A DNA stretch of 64,000 bases from positions 62,001-126,000 of the forward strand of contig NZ_FTOY01000011.1 in assembly GCF_900156885.1 (NCBI RefSeq), written 5' to 3'. The notes beneath the pieces were generated by a model. It saw only the letters and a program-made list of their open reading frames with translations. It ran no database searches and was not told the DNA's origin. Source of the DNA: Limosilactobacillus caccae (GTDB lineage: Bacteria; Bacillota; Bacilli; Lactobacillales; Lactobacillaceae). Position numbers and translations under genes: made by a program. This document shows, in pieces, positions 1 to 8,052 of this stretch (position 1 is its first letter; every line of letters starts with the position of its first letter).

Positions 1-826
1 CGTTAGTTCAGCGATCGGTAGTGTCTCCCAGATTAGGGAAGTCACCGCCCAGTTGATGCAGATTGCCAAGAGCAATAACATTACCATCTTTGTCGTCGGG
101 CATGTAACGAAGGGTGGCGCTATCGCTGGGCCAAAGATTCTGGAACACATGGTTGATACAGTGCTCTACTTTGAAGGGGACCTCCACCACACCTACCGGA
201 TTTTGCGGTCAGTTAAGAACCGGTTCGGCTCAACCAATGAATTGGGAATCTTCGAGATGCATACTAACGGGCTGACCGAGGTGAAAAACCCGTCGGAGAT
301 TTTCTTAGAAGAGCGACTCCAGGATGCTACTGGTTCGGCCGTCGTCGTTTCATTAGAAGGGACGCGCCCTATCTTGGTCGAAATCCAGGCCCTGGTCACC
401 CCGACGGTTTATGGAAATGCCCAGCGAACTGCTACCGGATTGAACCGAAATCGGGTATCATTGATAATGGCGGTGCTAGAAAAACGGGCCAACCTGATGT
501 TGCAAAACCAAGATGCGTATTTGAAAGCGGCTGGTGGTGTCAAGTTAGACGAGCCAGCAATTGACTTGGCGATTGCAGTCAGCATTGCCTCAAGTTACCG
601 GGATAAGGGAACGCGGGCAACGGATGCCTTTGTTGGCGAAGTTGGCTTGACCGGCGAGATTCGGCGGGTTAACCGGATCGAACAACGGGTCGCTGAAGCC
701 GAAAAGTTAGGCTTTCAACGGATCTTTATTCCCAAAAATAACTTGAAGGGCTGGCAACCATCCACTAACATTCAAGTAGTGGGGGTTTCGACTTTGCGGG
801 AGGCCCTCCACCTAGCATTAGGCTAA
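1..826 (+). CDS. radA: DNA repair protein RadA (3' part, start outside window)
   Basis: The reading frame is open from base 2, so the gene begins upstream of the window; 274 residues of its C-terminal part are present. RadA is a RecA-like ATPase that drives branch migration in recombinational repair. Visible features are the end of the RecA core with the family motif KNRFG (near fragment residue 74) and then the Lon-protease-like C-terminal domain ([19 protein letters not shown] onward). The Lon-like Ser/Lys catalytic dyad is normally not functional in RadA; I cannot judge that from this fragment. The next gene starts 16 bases downstream, and radA followed by a PIN-TRAM gene is common in Firmicutes. 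Confidence 0.95.
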   Translation, partial: VSSAIGSVSQIREVTAQLMQIAKSNNITIFVVGHVTKGGAIAGPKILEHMVDTVLYFEGDLHHTYRILRSVKNRFGSTNELGIFEMHTNGLTEVKNPSEIFLEERLQDATGSAVVVSLEGTRPILVEIQALVTPTVYGNAQRTATGLNRNRVSLIMAVLEKRANLMLQNQDAYLKAAGGVKLDEPAIDLAIAVSIASSYRDKGTRATDAFVGEVGLTGEIRRVNRIEQRVAEAEKLGFQRIFIPKNNLKGWQPSTNIQVVGVSTLREALHLALG

Positions 827-842
827 ATATTATAATGAAAGG

Positions 843-1994
843 ATGAAGCAAATGCGGCGTAGGATAATTTATGCGATCTATATTCTCGTCGGCGCAGCAG
901 TTGGATTTTACTATCTTCCCTTACTGTGGGACGTAGTTAACATTTCACTAGACCGCGCATTGCTGGTCTTTATTGATGTTATTATCGGTGCAATTATTTT
1001 TTGGCTTATATCACTTCCACTGGTTGGCGTGACGGAAAAGATGATTCAGCGGATTGAAAAAGAGCTGACTAAGCGCAGCCCAATCTACTTGTTCTTTGGG
1101 ACCTTGCTGACAATTGTCGGCCTGATCTTAGCAGTCCTCATTTCAATTCCATTATGGCGGACTCAGATTCCGGTGATCAATAACATCTTGCCGATTATCT
1201 TGATGATTATCTTTAGCTACTTTGGTTTTCGCATCGGGACGACCCGTCTCGATGAATGGCGGAAGATGTTCGCCCACGCAAGAAATCCGAAGGCTGATAA
1301 CCAGAGCAAAAATGTAATCAAGCAACAGGATGCTAACTACCACCATTACAAGATCCTTGATACCAACATCTTGATTGATGGGCGGATCTATGACCTGGTG
1401 AAGACTGGTTTTCTGGAAGGGACGCTACTGGTTCCCAACTTTGTGTTGTACGAGTTGCAATACATCGCTGATTCCGGCGAAAACATCAAGCGTGTTCGAG
1501 GCCGGCGCGGTCTCGACATCTTGAATAAGTTGCGCAGCGAAAATATTGTTCCAATTGAGATGTATGATGGTGACTTTGAGGATATCCCCGAAGTAGACAG
1601 CAAGCTCATTGCCCTCGCCAAGAAGGTCGATGGGGTAATCGTCACGAATGACTACAACCTAAATAAGGTTATCCAGTTCCAAAACGTGCAGGTGCTCAAT
1701 ATTAATAACCTAGCGAAGTCACTTCGTCCCCGGGTAATCCCCGGTGAAAAGATGACGGTGGTCGTTGTTAAGAAGGGGACAGAGCGGCAACAAGGGGTTG
1801 CTTACCTTGATGACGGAACGATGGTTGTTGTTGAAGATGGCCGTTACTTCATGAATAAGCGGATTGAAGTTGAAGTTACTAGTGCCTTGCAGACAGACGC
1901 TGGGCGGATGATTTTTGCCCGGCCACTTCATTCCCAACGCGGAATTGATGAACATGTTGATAAGGATAAAAAAGCAAATAATAACAATAAATAA
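843..1994 (+). CDS. PIN-TRAM domain membrane protein (YacL family)
   Basis: This 383-residue protein has about four hydrophobic segments in residues 1-130, a PIN nuclease-fold domain at about 170-290 (ILDTNILIDGRI holds the first acidic metal ligand, with later Asp residues at DSKLIALA and VTNDYNLN), and a TRAM domain at about 300-365, which usually binds RNA. The family (B. subtilis YacL) is a membrane-anchored presumed RNase whose substrate is unknown. It follows radA by 16 bases, probably in one transcript, and a strong terminator lies directly after its stop. Relatives often have gltX next; here a surface protein gene follows instead. Confidence 0.9.
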   Translation: MKQMRRRIIYAIYILVGAAVGFYYLPLLWDVVNISLDRALLVFIDVIIGAIIFWLISLPLVGVTEKMIQRIEKELTKRSPIYLFFGTLLTIVGLILAVLISIPLWRTQIPVINNILPIILMIIFSYFGFRIGTTRLDEWRKMFAHARNPKADNQSKNVIKQQDANYHHYKILDTNILIDGRIYDLVKTGFLEGTLLVPNFVLYELQYIADSGENIKRVRGRRGLDILNKLRSENIVPIEMYDGDFEDIPEVDSKLIALAKKVDGVIVTNDYNLNKVIQFQNVQVLNINNLAKSLRPRVIPGEKMTVVVVKKGTERQQGVAYLDDGTMVVVEDGRYFMNKRIEVEVTSALQTDAGRMIFARPLHSQRGIDEHVDKDKKANNNNK

Positions 1995-2000
1995 TAAAAA

Positions 2001-2040
2001 GCTGTGATGCCAAAATTGCGCTGGCATCACAGCTTTTTTA
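2001..2040 (+). terminator. Rho-independent terminator after the PIN-TRAM gene
   Basis: A 12-bp perfect stem (GCTGTGATGCCA paired with TGGCATCACAGC) is followed by a run of T. A second short AT-rich hairpin, 2043-2068, lies directly after it. Confidence 0.93.
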
Positions 2041-2137
2041 TAAAGATATGACAAAAATATCATATCTTAAAAAATAAATTTGTGGACCGAGTGACCGTCG
2101 TTATGCGATTTGTCAAAAGTCCATTTTTCTTTATATG

Positions 2138-2166
2138 TTGAAAAGTGAAAAAGGGGAAGCTATCAT
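2138..2166 (+). promoter_or_regulatory. Candidate promoter of the surface protein gene
   Basis: TTGAAA at 2138-2143 and TATCAT at 2161-2166 are separated by 17 bases, about 75 bases before the TTG start. The rest of the gap from 1995 to 2240 shows no other clear feature. Confidence 0.55.
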
Positions 2167-2240
2167 TTAATATAGTTAAAGATGCTGGATGGGCACTTTA
2201 CTAATACTAGTGATATATAACAATCTAGGAGGAGTTAAAA

Positions 2241-3284
2241 TTGTTATCTGCAAATAATCAAAACAACGATTTCACTGCTGAAGGAGTCGCAAAGCAACGT
2301 GAAACTATTAAGAAGTTAACTGTTGGTGTATCATCAATCCTTTTGGGACTTACCTTTGCCGGGGTTACTAATGCACATGCGGACACGAATGCTCCAGTAA
2401 CTAATGATACTGAAAGCAATTCTATTGTTTCTGCTGATCAAATGATCAACGCTAATGCAAATACGCAGGTTCTTAAGACTGCTACTAATTCTGCAGCAGA
2501 CTCAGCAGTTAGTGCAAACGCTGGTTCTGCCGTAGCAAGTTCAACAGTTGCTAACCAATCTGCAGTTGCCTTAAACGCTGCTAGCGCTGCTTCAGCAGTT
2601 GCTGAAAACTCAGCTGCTAACGATGTTAAGACACCGGTAGCTGACAGCTACGAAGCCGCTGTTAATGCTGCTGTTGATGCAACTTCTGCTAATACTAAGG
2701 TTGAAGCTGCCGCAACAAGTGCTACTAGTGATGCCGCTTCAAGCGCAACTGTTAAGGACGAAGCAACCAGCACGGACGACTTAAACAGTGCTTCTGCAGT
2801 TAAGGACGACGAAGCTGCTAAGACACCAGCTCCAGAAGAACAATTAGAAGTTGCACCAGTTCAAATGACGCAATACGATGCACAACCATACAGTGAAGCA
2901 CAACGGGAAGCTAACGCTCAAGCTGGTCAACAAATCGTTAACGATGTTGTTTCTGTCTTCACTGCTACTACTATCTCTGGTAAGATCGGCGCAGGAATCA
3001 ACTTCGTTAAGGACACTATTAGTTTGATTGCTCGTCACCCACTTGCTTACCAACGTTACCAAAACATGACGGCACGGCAAATTCGTTACGCTAACCGTCA
3101 ACACGACTTGGCAATGAAGGAATTGAAGATGAAGCAACAACACAAGCCACAATGGCAAATCAACTTTGTTATTTGGCAACAACGTCAATTATCAAATTGG
3201 CAACACAACTTGGAAATCCAACGTCAAACGATGATTGGCTACTTGAAGGCTGACATTAACGCCAACGCTAATGCATTTGCCTAA
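2241..3284 (+). CDS. Secreted Ala/Ser-rich surface protein, unknown function
   Basis: A protein of 347 residues starting at TTG, chosen because AGGAGG lies 7 bases upstream. The N-terminus resembles a YSIRK-type signal peptide (ETIKKLTVGVSSILLG, residues 21-36), with likely cleavage after AHA at residue 47. Residues about 50-215 are a low-complexity Ala/Ser/Thr/Val/Asp stretch, probably disordered or extended. Residues about 225-347 form a different, cationic region rich in Gln, Trp, His and Met, which ends without LPXTG or a membrane anchor. It may therefore be released, or bound to the wall through its basic C-terminus (inference). Codon choice is strongly biased like that of the ribosomal protein genes nearby, which suggests high expression. 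I do not recognise the C-terminal domain. Confidence 0.8.
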   Translation: MLSANNQNNDFTAEGVAKQRETIKKLTVGVSSILLGLTFAGVTNAHADTNAPVTNDTESNSIVSADQMINANANTQVLKTATNSAADSAVSANAGSAVASSTVANQSAVALNAASAASAVAENSAANDVKTPVADSYEAAVNAAVDATSANTKVEAAATSATSDAASSATVKDEATSTDDLNSASAVKDDEAAKTPAPEEQLEVAPVQMTQYDAQPYSEAQREANAQAGQQIVNDVVSVFTATTISGKIGAGINFVKDTISLIARHPLAYQRYQNMTARQIRYANRQHDLAMKELKMKQQHKPQWQINFVIWQQRQLSNWQHNLEIQRQTMIGYLKADINANANAFA

Positions 3285-3303
3285 TCCAGCGAATGTAATA
3301 GAA

Positions 3304-3338
3304 AAAGACTGGGAAATTTAATTTTCACCAGTCTTTTT
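3304..3338 (+). terminator. Terminator of the surface protein gene
   Basis: AAAGACTGG at 3304-3312 pairs with CCAGTCTTT at 3328-3336 and is followed by T residues. Confidence 0.88.
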
Positions 3339-3360
3339 TATTGGTCATAATTAGCAAAAA

Positions 3361-3392
3361 ATAGCGGCAGCTCGGGAAGAAGCTGCCGCTAT
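3361..3392 (-). terminator. Perfect 12-bp hairpin with a T tract only on the minus strand
   Basis: ATAGCGGCAGCT (3361-3372) pairs with AGCTGCCGCTAT (3381-3392) around an 8-base loop. On the plus strand no T run follows, but on the minus strand the stem is followed by TTTTTT (from 3360 downwards). It therefore looks like a terminator for leftward transcription, although no leftward gene is visible up to cysS. It could instead be a bidirectional or processing hairpin. Confidence 0.5.
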
Positions 3393-3493
3393 TGGGAGTA
3401 TTACGATAATCTTGGGGGAGATTTCGTAAAAAGAAAATATTTTTTTCGGTTACTATTGGGAGGAGTAATTGAAAAATAATAGGTTTCATTGAT

Positions 3494-3517
3494 GTAGTAA
3501 AGGAATATCTTTACTAC
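3494..3517. repeat. 9-bp inverted repeat upstream of cysS
   Basis: GTAGTAAAG (3494-3502) and CTTTACTAC (3509-3517) are separated by 6 bases. No T tract follows, so it is more likely an operator or leader hairpin than a terminator. The rest of the gap between 3393 and 3653 shows AT-rich sequence and a weak possible -10 (TAAGAT, 3613-3618). Confidence 0.5.
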
Positions 3518-3653
3518 GCTTTATATAATATCAGTATAATGTGAAGAAAGTATGACCAAAAGGTAAAAAATTGTTGCAGCGTTTTATGATGCTGAATTAA
3601 CCCGGAATGTGGTAAGATTAAGGGTGATTTTAATTCTTAAGGAGCGGATAGAC

Positions 3654-5066
3654 ATGCTAACAATCTATAATACGTTAACGAGAAAAAAAGAAGAATTTAA
3701 GCCATTGCATCCCGGGGTTGTTAACATGTATGTCTGTGGTCCGACGGTGTATAACTACATCCATATTGGGAACGCCCGTAGCGCAATTGCTTTTGATACG
3801 GTGCGCCGCTATCTTGAGTATAAGGGGTACCGGGTTAACTACGTGTCAAACTTCACCGATGTCGATGACAAGATGATCAAGGCTGCTGCGGAACAGGGGA
3901 TTACGGTTCCAGAATTAGCCGATAAGTATATTAAGGCCTTTATGGAAGATACTGCGGCAGTTAACATTGAACCGGCAACGCTACATCCCCGGGCAACGGA
4001 AAACATTGCAGATATCATTAAATTTGTCGAGGGGTTAATCGAAAAAGGTTATGCCTACGAGAGTGATGGCGATGTCTACTACCGGGCACGGAAGTTTGCG
4101 CACTATGGTCAGCTTTCCGGCCAGTCAATTGATGACTTGGAAGTAGGGGCGAGCGAGCACGTGAGCGCCGATGAAGTAAATAAGAAGGAAGACCCGATGG
4201 ACTTTGCCCTATGGAAGGCTGCTAAGCCCGGTGAAATCAGTTGGGATTCGCCGTGGGGTAAGGGGCGTCCTGGCTGGCATATTGAGTGCTCGGTAATGTC
4301 GACCAAGTACCTTGCCAAGACGATTGATATCCATGCCGGTGGACAGGATCTTGAATTTCCCCACCACGAAAATGAAATTGCCCAGAGTGAAGCGGAAAAT
4401 GGCCAACAATTCGTCCGCTACTGGATGCACAATGGCTTCGTGACGATCGGCAAGGACAATGAAAAGATGAGTAAATCCCTCCATAACTTCATTACCGTTC
4501 ACGATATCATCAAGGAAGTCGACCCGCAGGTATTGCGCTTCTTCATGGCAACGACCCAGTACCGGCGGCCAATCCAGTACAGTGAAGACAACCTGACGGA
4601 TGCTCAAAACAACCTTAACCACATCCAAACGGCCTTTGATAACTTGACCTACCGGGAAAAGGATGCCGCTGACGTTGTTGATGACAAGGTGACGGCTAAA
4701 TTAGCGGCGTTTAAGGACAGCTTTACGGCGGCAATGGATGACGACATCAACGTCCAAAATGGAATCGCGACGGTTTACGAACTGGTCAAGTATGCAAACG
4801 TCTATGCCCAGCAGGAAACGGTCAGCCTACCAGCATTAAAGGCGATTGAAGAAGAAATTTCCACCCTGATGAGCATCTTCGGGGTGAAGATCACTGCTAG
4901 TGACAACCAAATTGATGATGAAGAGATTAAACAACTGATTGAAGAACGGAACCAGGCACGGAAGAACAAGGATTTTGCCCGGAGTGACCAAATCCGAGAT
5001 GATTTGAAGAAACAGGGGATTATCCTAGAGGACACGCCACAGGGAACCCGTTACAAGAAGGAATAG
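3654..5066 (+). CDS. cysS: Cysteinyl-tRNA synthetase
   Basis: A class I synthetase of 470 residues that charges tRNA-Cys. The start at 3654 ([15 protein letters not shown]) matches the family N-terminus and follows AGGAGCGG; an upstream GTG at 3609 in the same frame has no good binding site. Motifs are the zinc Cys in [19 protein letters not shown], which also holds the HIGH-like HIGN, the GWHIECS zinc site near residue 209, and KMSKS in the second half. The C-terminal helical domain ends at [12 protein letters not shown]. mrnC and rlmB follow closely. Confidence 0.97.
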   Translation: MLTIYNTLTRKKEEFKPLHPGVVNMYVCGPTVYNYIHIGNARSAIAFDTVRRYLEYKGYRVNYVSNFTDVDDKMIKAAAEQGITVPELADKYIKAFMEDTAAVNIEPATLHPRATENIADIIKFVEGLIEKGYAYESDGDVYYRARKFAHYGQLSGQSIDDLEVGASEHVSADEVNKKEDPMDFALWKAAKPGEISWDSPWGKGRPGWHIECSVMSTKYLAKTIDIHAGGQDLEFPHHENEIAQSEAENGQQFVRYWMHNGFVTIGKDNEKMSKSLHNFITVHDIIKEVDPQVLRFFMATTQYRRPIQYSEDNLTDAQNNLNHIQTAFDNLTYREKDAADVVDDKVTAKLAAFKDSFTAAMDDDINVQNGIATVYELVKYANVYAQQETVSLPALKAIEEEISTLMSIFGVKITASDNQIDDEEIKQLIEERNQARKNKDFARSDQIRDDLKKQGIILEDTPQGTRYKKE

Positions 5067-5077
5067 AAAGGACTTTT

Positions 5078-5491
5078 ATGGAACAAGCAGATTACCGCCA
5101 ACTAAATGGGATCGCCCTCGCTTACTTGGGCGATGCCGTCTATGAAGTGTTTATCCGGCAGCACCTCTTGAGTAAGGGGATGAGCAAGCCGACCAAGTTA
5201 CAGCATATCGCTACCCACTATGTTTCAGCCAAGGCACAGGCCGCGCTGATTGATTTGATGAAAGAGGACAAAATCTTAGATGACGAAGAGTGGTCCTACT
5301 TTAAGCGGGGGCGGAATGCCAATAGCCATACCCATGCGAAGAATACCTCGGTGTTAACCTACCGGATGTCGACGGGCTTTGAAGCGATGATGGGTTACTT
5401 GCAGTTGGCCGGGAAACAAGACCGGTTAGCGGAGTTAGCACAGTGGTGCATTGAACAAGTAGAAGCGGGGCGGACAGCATATGAAAAATGA
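5078..5491 (+). CDS. mrnC: Mini-ribonuclease III
   Basis: A 137-residue RNase III-fold nuclease lacking a dsRNA-binding domain; the family matures the 23S rRNA ends. The catalytic signature [14 protein letters not shown] is at residues 14-27, with Asp and Glu as expected. It lies 11 bases after cysS and overlaps rlmB by 11 bases, as in B. subtilis, indicating translational coupling. Confidence 0.95.
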   Translation: MEQADYRQLNGIALAYLGDAVYEVFIRQHLLSKGMSKPTKLQHIATHYVSAKAQAALIDLMKEDKILDDEEWSYFKRGRNANSHTHAKNTSVLTYRMSTGFEAMMGYLQLAGKQDRLAELAQWCIEQVEAGRTAYEK

Positions 5492-6233
5492 AAAGACAGA
5501 CTTTATTATCGGCCGGCACCCAGCGGTAATGGCCTTGAAGTCGGACCAGGAAATTAATAAGGTCTTTATCCAATCAGGCTTAAAAGCCGATGCAATTTCG
5601 CAAATTATTAAGCTAGCAAAGGAAAAACGGCTGGTTGTCTCCAACGTGCCAAAAAACAAGCTCGACCTGATGACCGACCACCAAAACCACCAGGGGGTTG
5701 CCCTAGCGGTAGCCGCCTACCAGTACGCGACGATTGATGACCTGTTTGATAACGCGGCCAAGCATGATGAGGACCCATTCTTCTTAATCTTAGACGAACT
5801 AGAAGATCCACATAACCTGGGGTCGATTATCCGGACGGCTGATGCCGCGGGGGTTCACGGGATCATCATCCCCCGCCGGCGGGCAGTAGGATTGACTTCA
5901 GTGGTGGCAAAGACCTCCACCGGGGCGATTGAACACGTCCCGGTTGCCCGGGTTACCAACCTGGTGCAGACGGCCAAGGAATTGCAAGAGCGGGGAGTTT
6001 GGCTGTTTGGGACTGACATGAAGGGCAAGGATTACCGGACCTGGGATGCCCACGGGGCGGTTGCCTTAGTGATTGGTAATGAAGGAAAAGGGATCTCATC
6101 CTTATTAAAGAAGACCTGTGATGAGATGCTGACGATTCCGATGGTTGGGCATGTGCAAAGCCTAAACGCTAGTGTGGCGGCTAGCTTATTGATTTACCAA
6201 GGCTTTAATTCACGGCACCCACTAGCAAAGTAA
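5481..6233 (+). CDS. rlmB: 23S rRNA 2'-O-ribose methyltransferase, RlmB/TrmH family
   Basis: A 250-residue SPOUT methyltransferase. The N-terminal substrate-binding domain ([13 protein letters not shown]) is followed by the knotted catalytic domain with [20 protein letters not shown] (motif 1), [12 protein letters not shown] (motif 2) and [19 protein letters not shown] (motif 3). RlmB modifies G2251 (E. coli numbering); other TrmH members act on different sites, so the exact target is inferred from synteny with mrnC. Confidence 0.93.
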   Translation: MKNEKTDFIIGRHPAVMALKSDQEINKVFIQSGLKADAISQIIKLAKEKRLVVSNVPKNKLDLMTDHQNHQGVALAVAAYQYATIDDLFDNAAKHDEDPFFLILDELEDPHNLGSIIRTADAAGVHGIIIPRRRAVGLTSVVAKTSTGAIEHVPVARVTNLVQTAKELQERGVWLFGTDMKGKDYRTWDAHGAVALVIGNEGKGISSLLKKTCDEMLTIPMVGHVQSLNASVAASLLIYQGFNSRHPLAK

Positions 6234-6240
6234 TTACGGA

Positions 6241-6269
6241 TTGTGCATAAAATGCAACACACATAACAT
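6241..6269 (+). promoter_or_regulatory. Candidate promoter of the TPM gene
   Basis: TTGTGC (6241-6246) and TAACAT (6264-6269) are 17 bases apart. Transcription would begin near 6276, so that the conserved leader at 6281 lies at the very 5' end of the mRNA. Confidence 0.5.
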
Positions 6270-6280
6270 TTGAATACGGA

Positions 6281-6330
6281 TTTTCCAGTTTCGGGGATGG
6301 AGCTTCCAGGAAAGGTAGGTTTTACTCATC
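6281..6330 (+). promoter_or_regulatory. Conserved leader with a hairpin over the ribosome binding site (copy 1)
   Basis: The segment is nearly identical to 10295-10344 (two mismatches here, three in 55 bases if extended). It can fold with TTTCC (6282-6286) pairing GGAAA (6310-6314), and AGTTTC pairing GGAGCT inside with two G-U pairs around a GGGGAT loop. The outer stem covers the purine-rich AGGAAAGG that would serve as ribosome binding site. Inference: a structured 5' UTR that controls translation. Confidence 0.5.
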
Positions 6331-7911
6331 GAAACAACGATCCGCCAAAGAGAGCTACCGACGGGATTAATTATCCTGATTGTTGCTCTCTTTTTCTTTA
6401 CCCTCCCGCTGACAGCTTTAGCGGATAATCGTGACGTTTTAGACCGGGCGAATGTTCTTGATTCGTCGGCAGAACAAAAGATAGAAAATATTAATAAGGA
6501 CCAACTAAAAGATGTTAATGGTGCTCACCCTCAAATTGCTGTGATAACAGTTAAAGGGACCGGTGATGACACGATTGAAGACTATGCCCAGAAGCAATTT
6601 GATAAATATCATTTTGGCCAAAAAGATCGGGATAATGGGGTGTTATTAGTAGTTGATGTAACAAATCATCAAGTACGAATGCAGACCGGTTATGGACTAG
6701 AGGCCAAGGTCCCTGATGCCTATATCGATGACTTGTTGACTAAGCAGGTCAAAAACGAGCTGAAAAGCAAGGACTACTCAACGGCGACCGTTACAATGGT
6801 GCAAAAACTAGCTGATCGAATTACTGGTAAAGATAATAATTCAAGTGAAGGAAAGGTAGTTGACCAAGCGCAGGTCCTTAACCAAGCAGAAATTAGCCGC
6901 CAGCTAGAGCAAGCTAATCAGAAATTAGCAACTAAATATGTGCATAGTCAGCTAACTGTCGTAACGACCAATAAAGTGAATGATGATCTGACGGCGACAG
7001 GGAAATTTAATTATCAATATGATCGATTAAAGCTTGGCGAAGGTGATGATAATCGAAATATGCTCCTCTATCTTAACCCGGCAGAGCAAGAGATCGCCCT
7101 TTATTTTCCCAACTCGACGTACGTCACCAAATATATTAATGCTAACTTGCAAAAGGAGATTCCAGCAAACTTTACTGATTGTAACCAGTTAGTTAGTGCT
7201 TGGTTGAATGAAATTCCCCAACAGATGAATACGATTGGTAGTGATGCCGCCGCGATGTATCGTTATCACATTAACGACCGGGCTGGTATTTTGACCAATG
7301 CCGAGCAGCAACAAATCAGGCGGAATTTGAAAAAGGCTGATTTTATTAATACTTTTGGGTCAGTTGGTTTAGTAACAGTTGATGGGACAAGCAATCAGAG
7401 CCTTGAACAACTTGCTAGACAACAGTATGACTTGACTTACTTTAACTATTACGATCAAAAACTCTTTTCTTCGCCGTCACAGGATAACTTACCCACCAAT
7501 GAAAACAGTATGCTCATTGTTTATGACAAGAAAAGTGCTAAGTATGCCATCCATATTGGTGCCGAATTGAAAAAAGAAAAATTATCCCAGCAGAAAGTAC
7601 AGGAATTTGTTACGCAGGCCCAAAAGAAATACCCAGATTCACTTGTTAACCAAGTTGCTTACATTACAAAATCGAGTAATGCCGTCATTGACCACAATTT
7701 GAATGCGGATGATGGGGAAAGCTGGTGGGCTAAACTTTTGCTTGGTAATTGGTTGGCCCCTGGAATTTTCTTAGCGTTAATACTGGTTGGCACAATCTTT
7801 GGCGAAAGACTTAATTTTGATGATCATGATAATGATTCTTCAAGCGGCAGTGATAGTTTTGGCGGTTCAGGTGGTTCGTCTGGTGGTGGTGGCGGAACCG
7901 GTAGCTGGTAA
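6328..7911 (+). CDS. Secreted/membrane protein with three TPM-like domains; no standard start codon
   Basis: The frame is open from 6319 and encodes a signal-like segment (TGLIILIVALFFFTLPLTALAD) before the first domain, but it has no ATG, GTG or TTG until 6541, which lies inside the first domain. An ATC at 6328 sits 8 bases after AGGAAAGGTAGG and is the best-placed start; this is inference. Reading from 6328 gives 527 residues. Domain 1 (DVLDRANVL to LADRITGK) has the TPM hallmark GQKDRDNGVLLVVD. Domain 2 starts at VVDQAQVLNQ and domain 3 at YHINDRAGILTNAEQ. A membrane helix (LLGNWLAPGIFLALILVG) and a Gly/Ser tail ending GTGSW follow. TPM proteins are thought to act at the membrane together with LemA, whose gene lies at 10755. 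Confidence 0.75.
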   Translation: METTIRQRELPTGLIILIVALFFFTLPLTALADNRDVLDRANVLDSSAEQKIENINKDQLKDVNGAHPQIAVITVKGTGDDTIEDYAQKQFDKYHFGQKDRDNGVLLVVDVTNHQVRMQTGYGLEAKVPDAYIDDLLTKQVKNELKSKDYSTATVTMVQKLADRITGKDNNSSEGKVVDQAQVLNQAEISRQLEQANQKLATKYVHSQLTVVTTNKVNDDLTATGKFNYQYDRLKLGEGDDNRNMLLYLNPAEQEIALYFPNSTYVTKYINANLQKEIPANFTDCNQLVSAWLNEIPQQMNTIGSDAAAMYRYHINDRAGILTNAEQQQIRRNLKKADFINTFGSVGLVTVDGTSNQSLEQLARQQYDLTYFNYYDQKLFSSPSQDNLPTNENSMLIVYDKKSAKYAIHIGAELKKEKLSQQKVQEFVTQAQKKYPDSLVNQVAYITKSSNAVIDHNLNADDGESWWAKLLLGNWLAPGIFLALILVGTIFGERLNFDDHDNDSSSGSDSFGGSGGSSGGGGGTGSW

Positions 7912-7938
7912 AATGAGTGCTGAAAGTTGGAGCAGCTG

Positions 7939-7967
7939 TTGACATGATGGAAAAAGCTGGAAAGATT
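7939..7967 (+). promoter_or_regulatory. Weak candidate promoter before the GH3 gene
   Basis: A perfect TTGACA at 7939-7944 is followed 17 bases later by AAGATT (7962-7967), a poor -10 match. It is the only reasonable candidate in the 141-base gap. Confidence 0.3.
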
Positions 7968-8052
7968 TTCTGGCTTCTTTTCCTCTTGGACTCTGCAGAT
8001 AGCTGGCAGGCGCTGTATATTATTAGTAAGGAATTGAAAGGACTGACAGATT

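Noticed and set aside
2043-2068. AT-rich hairpin AAGATATGA/TCATATCTT after the first terminator
   Set aside because: Too weak and AT-only; probably chance or a minor extension of the terminator region.
3609-3653. Upstream GTG start for cysS adding 15 residues
   Set aside because: No binding site, not in the family N-terminus; AGGAGCGG serves the ATG at 3654.
6297-6437. Short frame from ATG at 6297 (MELPGKVGF...)
   Set aside because: It ends after about 46 codons in the wrong frame for the TPM protein and has no recognisable content; both leader copies keep it only as part of the conserved leader.
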